Source: Comamonadaceae bacterium (lineage in GTDB: Bacteria; Pseudomonadota; Gammaproteobacteria; Burkholderiales; Burkholderiaceae_C). From it: a stretch of 6,907 bases of DNA. Location: positions 1 to 6,907 of the forward strand of contig CANGCZ010000086.1 of the NCBI GenBank assembly GCA_947452325.1. Reading direction: 5' to 3'. Both the position numbers and the translations under genes were made by a program. Below, one piece after another: positions 1 through 5,995 of this stretch (positions are counted from its first letter, which is position 1; the number at the start of each line of letters is the position of its first letter). The notes beneath the pieces were generated by a model. It was not told the DNA's origin and did no database searches. It saw only the letters and a program-made list of their open reading frames with translations.

Positions 1-1
1 A

Positions 2-199
2 CTGACACACAACCAGGGCGAATACAAAGCTAACACTGACCGTTCCACCTTACTGGCCGCTGGAGATACGTCCATGCTGGCCGCCGGTTATGCGTTCACG
101 CCGCGTTTGTCCTTGTATGCGGCTTACCTGAATTTCAAAGCCAATGGCACGGCACAAGACAACCACTCTGTGCTGGTGGCTGGTAACTACCGTTTTTAG
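2..199 (+). CDS. General porin, C-terminal fragment
   Basis: Last 65 codons of an outer-membrane beta-barrel porin cut by the left edge; it ends NYRF followed by TAG. The residues alternate polar and hydrophobic as in transmembrane beta-strands (AAGYAFTPRLSLYAAYLNF, then a short turn, then HSVLVAGNYRF), and the last residue is Phe, the terminal aromatic recognised by the BAM assembly machinery. This matches the last two to three strands of Burkholderiales trimeric porins (Gram-negative porin, OmpC-like superfamily), which passively pass small hydrophilic solutes. The tail could also fit another barrel family, because the N-terminal part, the constriction loop and the signal peptide are missing. 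The stop lies 4 bases from the convergent queG stop, so the transcript must end inside the antisense of queG. Confidence 0.85.
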   Translation: MTHNQGEYKANTDRSTLLAAGDTSMLAAGYAFTPRLSLYAAYLNFKANGTAQDNHSVLVAGNYRF

Positions 200-203
200 G
201 GGT

Positions 204-1313
204 TCAATGGCCTGATGTGATGGGCGGATGACCCGCTAAGGCCCAGGCCACGCTTTCGCTGACCACAAGGCTGTCGTGCGTTGCCCGGGCTTGCAAAGCC
301 TGGCGCAATGCCTGTTGCGCAGACAAAGGCAAAGCGACCTCAGAGCGCAAAGCATTACCGATGGCAATGGCCACATTACGTAACCAACGCGCATGACCGA
401 TGCGGCGAATCGCACTGCCTTCGGTCATGCGCAAAAAAGTAGCCTCATCCCATTGCATCAAATGCACCAGTTGCGCCGAACCCAAGCCGTGGCGCTCGTC
501 AAAATCAGGCAAGGCACTGCGCTGTGCGAATTTGTTCCAAGGGCACACCAACTGACAGTCGTCGCAGCCGTAAATACGGTTGCCTATCAGTGGACGCAAT
601 TCAACCGGTATGGGTCCATCGTGTTCTATGGTCAGGTAGGAAATACAGCGGCGCGCATCCAACTGGTAGGGCGCGACGATGGCCTGCGTCGGGCAAGCGC
701 TGATGCAGGCGCTGCAACTGCCGCAATGGTCGCTGACAGGCTCACCGGGCGTGATCGCCATGTCGACGAATATTTCACCCAAAAAGAAAAACGAACCGGC
801 CTCCCGCTGCAACACCAGCGTGTGTTTGCCACGCCAACCCAGACCGCTTTTGACCGCCAACTCAGCTTCCAACACCGGCGCTGAATCGGTGAACACCCGG
901 TGTCCGACAGGGCCGACGGCGTCTTGCAGTTTGTGAGCGAGTTGTTGCAATCTTTGGCGCATCACCTTGTGGTAGTCCCGTCCTCTGGCATACACAGAAA
1001 TGACGGCTTCTCCGGGTTGCTGCAAGCGTGCGAGTTCGCGGGTGATGAAGTCGTTCTCAGCGCCGGATGGCAAATAGTTCATGCGAGCGGTGATGACGCT
1101 CAAAGTGCCAGGCACCAGCTCGTCGGGCCGCGCGCGCATCAGACCGTGGCGTTGCATATAGTCCATGCTGCCGTGATGGCCTGCAGCCAGCCAGGCCAGC
1201 AATCCGGGCTCGGCATGCGACAGGTCGACCGGGGCCACGCCAATTTGGGAGAATCCCAGTTGCCGCCCCCAAAGCTGCAACTGCTCTGGCAACCCCTGCT
1301 GTTGAATGGACAC
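204..1313 (-). CDS. queG: Epoxyqueuosine reductase QueG
   Basis: Cobalamin-dependent iron-sulfur enzyme that reduces epoxyqueuosine to queuosine at the wobble position (34) of GUN-anticodon tRNAs (Asp, Asn, His, Tyr), the last step of Q synthesis, in the cytoplasm. The product is 369 aa; E. coli QueG is about 380. Visible: the conserved DSAPVLE segment with the presumed catalytic Asp143; a ferredoxin-like run C197-x2-C200-x2-C203-x3-C207-P; a further conserved Cys223 in RRCISYLTIEHDG; and C250-x2-C253-x3-C257-P, together the ligands for two 4Fe-4S clusters. The C-terminus (RWLRNVAIAIGNAL, about 309-322) has the HEAT-like helices used for tRNA binding. The GTG start at 1313 was chosen because AAAGGA precedes it by 5 bases; the frame stays open 38 codons further upstream, but that extension runs antisense to tsaE and has no family counterpart. 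Divergent from tsaE, convergent with the porin. Confidence 0.96.
   Translation of the reverse strand: MSIQQQGLPEQLQLWGRQLGFSQIGVAPVDLSHAEPGLLAWLAAGHHGSMDYMQRHGLMRARPDELVPGTLSVITARMNYLPSGAENDFITRELARLQQPGEAVISVYARGRDYHKVMRQRLQQLAHKLQDAVGPVGHRVFTDSAPVLEAELAVKSGLGWRGKHTLVLQREAGSFFFLGEIFVDMAITPGEPVSDHCGSCSACISACPTQAIVAPYQLDARRCISYLTIEHDGPIPVELRPLIGNRIYGCDDCQLVCPWNKFAQRSALPDFDERHGLGSAQLVHLMQWDEATFLRMTEGSAIRRIGHARWLRNVAIAIGNALRSEVALPLSAQQALRQALQARATHDSLVVSESVAWALAGHPPITSGH
208..250. other. Inverted repeat at the porin/queG convergence
   Basis: TGGCCTG (208-214) is the exact reverse complement of CAGGCCA (244-250), enclosing a smaller GCGG (224-227)/CCGC (233-236) pair. It lies in the last codons of queG, just past the porin stop, where any transcript end for the porin would have to be. 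There is no T-run on either strand after it, so it is not a standard intrinsic terminator; a Rho-dependent or mRNA-end-protecting role is only a guess. A chance inverted repeat is possible. Confidence 0.3.
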
Positions 1314-1318
1314 ATCAT

Positions 1319-1324
1319 TCCTTT
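1319..1324 (-). promoter_or_regulatory. Ribosome binding site of queG
   Basis: On the minus strand AAAGGA stands 5 bases before GTG (1313-1311). It decides the queG start over longer in-frame alternatives. It physically overlaps the likely TTG start codon of tsaE (1323-1325) on the opposite strand. Confidence 0.65.
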
Positions 1325-1802
1325 GAACCAAACGCCGATTGTAAAAACCTTGCTCTGGCCAGATGAACAAGCTTGTCAGGCCTTCGCACACAGCCTGTCG
1401 GCCAATCCGCATCTGCGCCAAGCCCAACTCTGTCTGCTCGGCGACTTGGGTAGCGGCAAGACCAGTTTCACCCGCTATGTGCTACAGGCCCTGGGCGTCA
1501 GCGGGCGCATCAAAAGCCCGACCTATGCGGTGGTCGAGTCTTATGAAATCCTGCGGGATGGTCGGCATTTGTCTATCTGGCATTTTGATTTTTACCGCTT
1601 CAAAGACCCGCAAGAATGGGAAGACGCGGGCTTCAGAGACATGTTTGCTGCACCCGGTTTGAAGATTTGCGAATGGCCGGACAAAGCCGCCGGTTTTCTG
1701 CCGCAAGCCGATCTGGACATCAGACTTGAAGTCAACGCCGACGAAAGCCGCAGTGTGACACTGACCGCTTACACCGACACCGGCAGGAGCTTGCTGGCAT
1801 GA
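1323..1802 (+). CDS. tsaE: tRNA t6A modification ATPase TsaE
   Basis: P-loop ATPase that works with TsaB, TsaD and TsaC in making N6-threonylcarbamoyladenosine at position 37 of ANN-decoding tRNAs; usually essential and cytoplasmic. With the TTG start at 1323 the protein is 159 aa, the normal length. Visible: Walker A GDLGSGKT (40-47), the SPTY segment (S65-P66-T67) of switch I, HFDFYR (87-92) with the catalytic-region Asp89, the EWEDAG segment and the EWP motif (E117-W118). No ATG is available near the N-terminus. TTG 1323 gives an N-terminus (MNQTPIVKTLLWPDEQ) of family-like length; TTG 1350 is the alternative, giving 150 aa. Neither has a clear Shine-Dalgarno site. The frame is open back to 900, but that part is antisense to queG. 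First gene of a likely tsaE-amiC transcription unit; its stop overlaps a mini-ORF start as ATGA. Confidence 0.93.
   Translation: MNQTPIVKTLLWPDEQACQAFAHSLSANPHLRQAQLCLLGDLGSGKTSFTRYVLQALGVSGRIKSPTYAVVESYEILRDGRHLSIWHFDFYRFKDPQEWEDAGFRDMFAAPGLKICEWPDKAAGFLPQADLDIRLEVNADESRSVTLTAYTDTGRSLLA
1338..1343 (-). promoter_or_regulatory. Candidate -10 box for queG
   Basis: TACAAT on the minus strand (five of six matches to TATAAT) preceded by a T-run. Transcription would begin near 1331 and give an 18-base leader just containing the Shine-Dalgarno site. No good -35 hexamer is visible at 16-18 bases spacing (nearest are TCATCT and TTCATC). The box lies inside codons 6-7 of tsaE. Confidence 0.35.
1785..1789 (+). 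promoter_or_regulatory. Shine-Dalgarno site before the tsaE/amiC junction
   Basis: AGGAG in the last codons of tsaE, 9 bases before ATG 1799. It serves the 13-codon mini-ORF, not amiC itself, whose own ATG at 1837 has no recognisable Shine-Dalgarno sequence. It is the only good ribosome site near the amiC start. Confidence 0.55.
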
Positions 1803-1840
1803 TTCAAACTGCCGCTGTTGATCAGACACAGACTCCATGA
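1799..1840 (+). CDS. 13-codon mini-ORF linking tsaE to amiC
   Basis: Reads MIQTAAVDQTQTP then TGA. Its ATG overlaps the tsaE stop (ATGA, 1799-1802), and its TGA overlaps the amiC ATG (ATGA, 1837-1840). It has a properly spaced AGGAG. Two readings are possible. It may be a coupling leader that hands ribosomes from tsaE to amiC. Alternatively it may be the original start of amiC, put out of frame by one base: joining it to amiC would give a longer n-region before KRTLLQAG, similar in length to the E. coli AmiC Tat signal. No function is claimed for the peptide. Confidence 0.4.
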   Translation: MIQTAAVDQTQTP

Positions 1841-3366
1841 ATATGCATAAACGCACACTGTTGCAAGCCGGCACGCTGGTGTTGTTGTTGGGTCGGGCCC
1901 AACTGGCCCGGGGTGCCACCATACTGGGCGTGCGGGTCTGGCCAGCGAACGATTACACCCGCGTCACCATCGAATCTGACACGGCGCTGGTCACCAAGCA
2001 CACAACAGTAGCGCAGCCGCCAAGGCTGGCAGTTGACATTGAAGGCATTGAATTGAACACGGCGCTGCGCGAACTGGTGGGCAAGGTGCGCAGCGACGAT
2101 CCTTACATCACCGGTGTGCGCGTTGGTCAATTCACCCCGACCACGGTGCGGCTGGTACTGGATTTGCGTCAAGCGGTCAAACCGCAAGTGTTCAACCTGG
2201 AGCCGGTACAGGCGGCGCAAGCCAGCTTTCAACACCGATTGGTGCTGGACTTGTACCCTTTGCAAGCCATGGACCCGCTGGAAGCTTTGATTGCAGAAAA
2301 ACTCAAAGACGAACACAAACGCCCGCAGGCGCAGGACGCGTTGGAAGAATTGATTGCCAACCACTCCAGCGATGTGAGGCCGCGGCCTGTGCCCAACAAC
2401 AGCAGCACCTTGTCGTCGGCATTGCCTACACCTACAGCCTCTTCCATTCCTTCACCTACACCTTCGACAACAGCCCCGCCTTTATCGTCTGCCAAACCTG
2501 TACAAGCAGCCACTGCGCCACCTGTGAATCCGCCCGTCACAGCGTCACCTCCAGTGGCCTCGACTGTCAATCCGCCCCCCATCAGTTCGCCTCGCCCGGT
2601 GGCAAACAAAACTGACAACGACCAGTTGTTTGACCGCTTTGCCGTGGTCGCACTCGACCCCGGCCACGGTGGCGAAGACCCGGGAGCCATCGGTCCGAAC
2701 GGCACGCGCGAAAAAGATGTCGTGCTGCAAATCGCCAACCGGCTGCGCGAGCGCATCAACAAAACCGTGCTGAAAACCCGTCGCGGCGATTTGCCGTTGC
2801 GCGCTTTCATGACACGCGATGCGGATTTTTTTCTGCCTTTGCATGTGCGGGTACAAAAAGCGCAGCAGGTGCAAGCCGATTTGTTCATCAGCCTGCACGC
2901 CGATGCCTTCTTGACGCCACAGGCCAGCGGTGCCAGTGTTTTTGCGTTAAGCCAGGGCGCGGCATCCAGCGCCGCCGCTCGCTGGATGGCAAACAAAGAA
3001 AACGGGGCAGACAACATAGGCGGACTGAATATCAAGGTGCAGGACCAGCATGTACAGCGCGCTTTGTTTGACATGAGCACCACGGCGCAAATCAACGACA
3101 GCTTGAAGCTGGGCGTGGAAATGCTCAGCCAGATACGGCGCGTGGGCAAACTGCACAAACCTCAAGTAGAGCAAGCAGGTTTTGCGGTCTTGAAAGCGCC
3201 GGATATTCCCAGCCTGCTGGTGGAAACCGCATTCATCAGCAACCCGCAGGAAGAGGCGCAACTGATCAGCGAGGCCTACCAGAATCAACTGGCAGATGCG
3301 CTGATGCGGGGGATTGAAAATTACTTTTTGCGCAATCCCCCTGTGGCGCGCAACCGGTCTATGTGA
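1837..3366 (+). CDS. amiC: N-acetylmuramoyl-L-alanine amidase AmiC
   Basis: Periplasmic zinc amidase that cuts the amide bond between N-acetylmuramic acid and L-Ala of the peptide stem, splitting septal peptidoglycan at division. In the family it is activated by an EnvC/NlpD-type LytM factor. The product is 509 aa. In order: an export signal (about 1-26) with KRTLLQAG, Tat-like but with KR instead of RR; an AMIN domain (about 28-142) that targets septal wall; a Pro/Ser/Thr/Ala linker (about 183-258); and an Amidase_3 catalytic domain (about 268-495). Zinc and catalytic residues are in place: His277 in DPGHGG, Glu292 in TREKDV, His354 in SLHADAF, Glu463 in VETAFIS. The start cannot move upstream because a TGA closes the frame at 1819; ATG 1843 is an alternative. 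Translation is probably coupled to tsaE through the mini-ORF. AmiB and AmiC are hard to tell apart by sequence; the AMIN domain is found in both. Confidence 0.94.
   Translation: MNMHKRTLLQAGTLVLLLGRAQLARGATILGVRVWPANDYTRVTIESDTALVTKHTTVAQPPRLAVDIEGIELNTALRELVGKVRSDDPYITGVRVGQFTPTTVRLVLDLRQAVKPQVFNLEPVQAAQASFQHRLVLDLYPLQAMDPLEALIAEKLKDEHKRPQAQDALEELIANHSSDVRPRPVPNNSSTLSSALPTPTASSIPSPTPSTTAPPLSSAKPVQAATAPPVNPPVTASPPVASTVNPPPISSPRPVANKTDNDQLFDRFAVVALDPGHGGEDPGAIGPNGTREKDVVLQIANRLRERINKTVLKTRRGDLPLRAFMTRDADFFLPLHVRVQKAQQVQADLFISLHADAFLTPQASGASVFALSQGAASSAAARWMANKENGADNIGGLNIKVQDQHVQRALFDMSTTAQINDSLKLGVEMLSQIRRVGKLHKPQVEQAGFAVLKAPDIPSLLVETAFISNPQEEAQLISEAYQNQLADALMRGIENYFLRNPPVARNRSM
3308..3341. 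terminator. 9-bp inverted repeat at the amiC 3' end
   Basis: GGGGGATTG (3308-3316) and CAATCCCCC (3333-3341) are perfect reverse complements around a 16-base loop. The loop itself holds AAAA/TTTT runs that could extend the stem with a small bulge. It lies in the last 20 codons of amiC and about 45 bases past the dedA stop, so it could act on transcripts from either side. No T-run follows on either strand, so intrinsic termination is not supported; Rho-dependent ending, transcript protection or chance remain. Confidence 0.3.
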
Positions 3367-3383
3367 ATTGAATCAAACCGGTT
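3352..3383. terminator. Second inverted repeat across the amiC stop
   Basis: AACCGGT (3352-3358) pairs with ACCGGTT (3377-3383) across an 18-base loop that contains the amiC stop. It fills most of the 19-base gap between the convergent amiC and dedA stops. No T-run follows on either strand, so only a weak transcript-end role can be proposed. Confidence 0.22.
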
Positions 3384-3385
3384 CG

Positions 3386-4027
3386 TCAAGTGCCGGGTTG
3401 CGCGCGGGACTTGATGGCACCCCAGACAGCAACCAGTCCGGGCAACAGGATCAATGCCCAGATGAATTTTTCAAAATGCTGTTGTACCCAAGGGATATTG
3501 CCGAACACATAACCAACAATGCTCACACCGACCACCCACAATACCGCGCCTGACACATTGAACACAGTGAATCGACCTCGGTCCATGTGCGACACACCGG
3601 CTACAAACGGAGCAAATGTGCGGATGAAAGGCAAAAAACGCGCGGCGATGATGGTGACGCCGCCATATTTCTCATAAAACGCGTGCGCTTGGTCGTAGGA
3701 CTTGCGGTTAAACCAGCGTGTGTCACTGTCCAGCAGCCGCTGGCCGAAATAACGACCTATCAAATAATTGCATTGGTCACCGGCAATGGCAGCGAACACC
3801 AGCAATCCCATGGCCAGCGGCAGGTTCAGCAAACCTGCACCGCCCATGGCGCCCACCACAAACAACAGTGAATCGCCCGGCAGCAAAGGCATGACGACCA
3901 GCCCGGTTTCGACAAACACAATAGTGAAAAGAATCAGGTAAATCCAGACCCCATGCTCTTGCACCAAAAGCGCCAAGTGTTTGTCGATATGCAGTATGAA
4001 TTCAATCAGATAAGTCAATATTTCCAT
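3386..4027 (-). CDS. dedA: DedA family membrane protein
   Basis: Inner-membrane protein of the DedA/SNARE-associated (VTT) superfamily, whose members are linked to phospholipid flipping (undecaprenyl phosphate or phosphatidylethanolamine), proton-dependent membrane homeostasis and resistance to alkali or antimicrobial peptides. The product is 213 aa, and the N-terminus MEILTYLIEFILHIDKHLAL closely resembles E. coli DedA. Visible: hydrophobic re-entrant segment FVETGLVVMPLLPGDSLLF (about 38-56), GDQCNYLIGRYFG (83-95), and ARFLPFIRTFAPFVAGVSHM (129-148). Glu40, Asp52, Arg130 and Arg136 correspond to the functionally required acidic and basic residues of E. coli YqjA. Further helices are near 64-82, 160-176 and 189-206. 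Start ATG 4027 was chosen by family alignment; ATG 4036 and TTG 4042 lie just upstream in frame, and none has a strong Shine-Dalgarno site. The substrate cannot be read from sequence. It is reversed relative to amiC and mutL. Confidence 0.92.
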   Translation of the reverse strand: MEILTYLIEFILHIDKHLALLVQEHGVWIYLILFTIVFVETGLVVMPLLPGDSLLFVVGAMGGAGLLNLPLAMGLLVFAAIAGDQCNYLIGRYFGQRLLDSDTRWFNRKSYDQAHAFYEKYGGVTIIAARFLPFIRTFAPFVAGVSHMDRGRFTVFNVSGAVLWVVGVSIVGYVFGNIPWVQQHFEKFIWALILLPGLVAVWGAIKSRAQPGT

Positions 4028-4135
4028 GGCGACCATTATCAATGCTTTGTGTGAATGAAAAAATCAGCCCACAAGCGCAGAACCGCCCAAGCTAATCAAG
4101 CGTCTTCACCATGGGCAGTCACCTAGAATCTCAGG
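4028..4135. promoter_or_regulatory. Divergent dedA/mutL control region
   Basis: The only sizeable gap in the window (108 bases), lying between two outward-facing genes, so it must hold both promoters unless mutL is read from elsewhere. It contains an A-run (4058-4063), a GCCCA/TGGGC pair (4085-4089, 4112-4116) and the TAGAAT listed separately. On the minus strand GATAAT (4040-4035) is a possible dedA -10. No operator for a known regulator is recognised. Confidence 0.5.
4124..4129 (+). promoter_or_regulatory. Candidate -10 box for mutL
   Basis: TAGAAT, five of six matches to TATAAT, ends 6 bases before the GTG start of mutL. A transcript beginning about 7 bases downstream would start at or beside the GTG itself, giving a leaderless mRNA. 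No convincing -35 hexamer stands 16-18 bases upstream. Confidence 0.3.
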
Positions 4136-5995
4136 GTGAATTCCCCAACGCCCCCACGCATACGCGAACTCCCCGACGAACTCATCAGCCAGATAGCCGC
4201 CGGCGAGGTGGTCGAGCGCCCGGCCTCCGTGGTGCGCGAACTGGTGGATAACGCGCTGGACGCCGGTGCCACTAACGTGGTGGTCCGCTTGGTCGAAGGC
4301 GGTGTGCGTTTGATCAGCGTGGAAGATGACGGCACGGGTTTGCTGCCTTCAGACATGCCGCTGGCACTCAAGCGCCACGCCACCAGCAAGATCGCCAGTT
4401 TGCATGACCTGGAGTCTGTCGCCACCATGGGGTTTCGTGGCGAAGCACTTGCAGCTATAGCCGCTGTCTCTGAACTCAGTCTCATGTCACGCACTGCTGA
4501 ACAAGACCACGCCATGCAACTTGATGCACGCAGCGGCGAATTGCGCCCGGTTGCCAGAAGCCTGGGCACGACGGTGGAAGTCAAAGAATTGTTTTTCAGC
4601 ACACCGGCGCGGCGCAAATTTTTAAAGTCCACCGCCACTGAACTCGCGCATTGCCTTGAATCATTGAAACGCCATGCACTCGCCCGCCCTGATGTGGGTT
4701 TCGCTTTGTGGCATGACGGTAAAGCCATTGCGCAATGGCGCGCCCAAGCGCACTCACAAGGTGTGGACTTGCGACTCGCCGATGTGCTGGGTCAGGAGTT
4801 TGTGGACTCATCGCTGTGGATCGATCACCAGCACGGTGCTGTGCGTGTGCGCGGACGCGCCGGTGTGCCGGATGCCGCACGCGCTCGCGCCGATCACCAA
4901 TACGCGTATGTGAACGGCCGCTATGTGCGCGACAAAGTGCTGTCGCACGCAGCACGCAGCGCTTATGAAGATGTGCTGCACGGTCAACGCCAACCGGTAT
5001 ACGCGCTGTATTTAGACATTGATCCGCAGCGCGTGGACGTGAACGTACATCCGACCAAAATCGAAGTGCGTTTCAGAGACAGCCGCGAAGTGCACCAAGC
5101 GGTGCAACACGCGCTATCGGGTGCGCTGTCGGTGTCGCGTGCCGGGCAGCCTGTGAGCGGCGTGGCAGACAGCAACCCATCAAGCAGAACCTCGTTTGTG
5201 CAGGACAGACAACAGGCTATTTCCAGTCTGCAAAACTTCGGCGAACCCGCTGCCCGGCCTGAAAACCAAACCCATTTGCCTTGGCAAGTACAAGCCGGTC
5301 AAGCGGTGAAAGACCTGGGTCAACTCTGGCAACCCTCTGTCGCCCATGTATTTGAAAAATCACCATCCCCTATGTTTTCTGCCGTGCCAGCGGCTGCATT
5401 GCCAGAAGGCGAATGGCCGCTAGGCAAAGCTTTGGCGCAATTGCAAGGTGTTTACATACTCGCTGAAAACAAACAAGGTTTGGTGTTGGTAGATATGCAC
5501 GCAGCGCATGAGCGCATCGTGTACGAGCGCCTCAAAGTGCAATTGGCAGAACACGCCATGCAAAGCCAAAACCTGTTGATCCCCGCCTCTTTCAGTGCCA
5601 CGGCCGAAGAAATCGCCACCTGCGAAAGCCATGCCGAGGTGTTGTCGTCATTGGGCTTAGATATTTCGATTTTGTCGGCCAGTTCCTTGGCGGTACGCCG
5701 GGTTCCTGCGTCACTCGCGCAAGGCGATGCGGTCGCACTTGCCCGCAGTGTGTTGGCGGAACTGGCGCAACACGATGCGCACCAAGTGCTGCAACGCGCG
5801 CGCGACGATGTACTGGCCGCCATGGCCTGTCACGCTGCGGTGCGCGCCAACCGTCAACTGACCCTAGAAGAAATGAACGCATTGCTCAGACAAATGGAAA
5901 CCACAGAACGCGCTGACCAGTGCAACCACGGCCGCCCTACCTGGCGACAACTCAGCATGCGTGAACTCGACGCCTTGTTTTTGCGAGGCCGTTGA
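4136..5995 (+). CDS. mutL: DNA mismatch repair protein MutL
   Basis: Matchmaker of methyl-independent mismatch repair: it is recruited by MutS, cycles with ATP and, in this type, nicks the error-containing strand near the clamp. The product is 619 aa, usual for the family. N-terminal GHKL ATPase: QIAAGEVVERPASVVRELVDNALDAGA-type motif (19-45) with catalytic Glu35 and Mg-binding Asn39, EDDGTGL (63-69), RHATSKI (80-86), GFRGEAL (99-105) and GTTVEV. The transducer domain carries NVHPTKIEVRF (303-313). A variable linker spans about 335-425. The C-terminal dimerisation/endonuclease domain has DMHAAHERIVYE (453-464), matching DQHAx2Ex4E, plus ACHAAVRANRQL with Cys565 and CNHGRPT with Cys596 and His598, the metal site. 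The start is GTG 4136, the only start codon fitting family length; there is no spaced Shine-Dalgarno site. Its stop overlaps the next gene's ATG. Confidence 0.97.
   Translation: MNSPTPPRIRELPDELISQIAAGEVVERPASVVRELVDNALDAGATNVVVRLVEGGVRLISVEDDGTGLLPSDMPLALKRHATSKIASLHDLESVATMGFRGEALAAIAAVSELSLMSRTAEQDHAMQLDARSGELRPVARSLGTTVEVKELFFSTPARRKFLKSTATELAHCLESLKRHALARPDVGFALWHDGKAIAQWRAQAHSQGVDLRLADVLGQEFVDSSLWIDHQHGAVRVRGRAGVPDAARARADHQYAYVNGRYVRDKVLSHAARSAYEDVLHGQRQPVYALYLDIDPQRVDVNVHPTKIEVRFRDSREVHQAVQHALSGALSVSRAGQPVSGVADSNPSSRTSFVQDRQQAISSLQNFGEPAARPENQTHLPWQVQAGQAVKDLGQLWQPSVAHVFEKSPSPMFSAVPAAALPEGEWPLGKALAQLQGVYILAENKQGLVLVDMHAAHERIVYERLKVQLAEHAMQSQNLLIPASFSATAEEIATCESHAEVLSSLGLDISILSASSLAVRRVPASLAQGDAVALARSVLAELAQHDAHQVLQRARDDVLAAMACHAAVRANRQLTLEEMNALLRQMETTERADQCNHGRPTWRQLSMRELDALFLRGR

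Noticed and set aside
393..884. 163-codon open frame on the plus strand
   Set aside because: Fully antisense to queG, with no recognisable domain; the opposite strand has clear QueG iron-sulfur motifs.
900..1322. Long upstream extension of the tsaE frame
   Set aside because: It is antisense to queG, and TsaE proteins are about 150-160 aa; the Walker A motif falls at the normal position only with a start near 1323-1350.
1314..1427. Longer QueG reading frame starting at 1427
   Set aside because: The extra 38 codons are antisense to the conserved TsaE N-terminus, have no QueG family counterpart, and the GTG at 1313 has a proper Shine-Dalgarno site.
2229..3158. 309-codon open frame antisense to amiC
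   Set aside because: Its composition mirrors the Pro/Ser/Thr/Ala linker and amidase domain of amiC, and its product is low-complexity without motifs.
4028..4042. TTG 4042 or ATG 4036 as the dedA start
   Set aside because: Neither has a better ribosome site, and the family alignment (MEILTYLIEFILHID against E. coli DedA) points to ATG 4027; ATG 4036 cannot be fully excluded.
4085..4116. GCCCA/TGGGC inverted repeat in the dedA/mutL gap
   Set aside because: Only 5 bp with a 22-base loop; expected by chance and not matched to a known operator.
453..5530. MutL motif DMHA instead of DQHA as a broken nuclease site (residues 453-464 of MutL, at about 5492-5527)
   Set aside because: Met at the second position is, from memory, common in proteobacterial MutL; the Asp, His, Glu and Glu positions and the downstream Cys/His metal motifs are intact.
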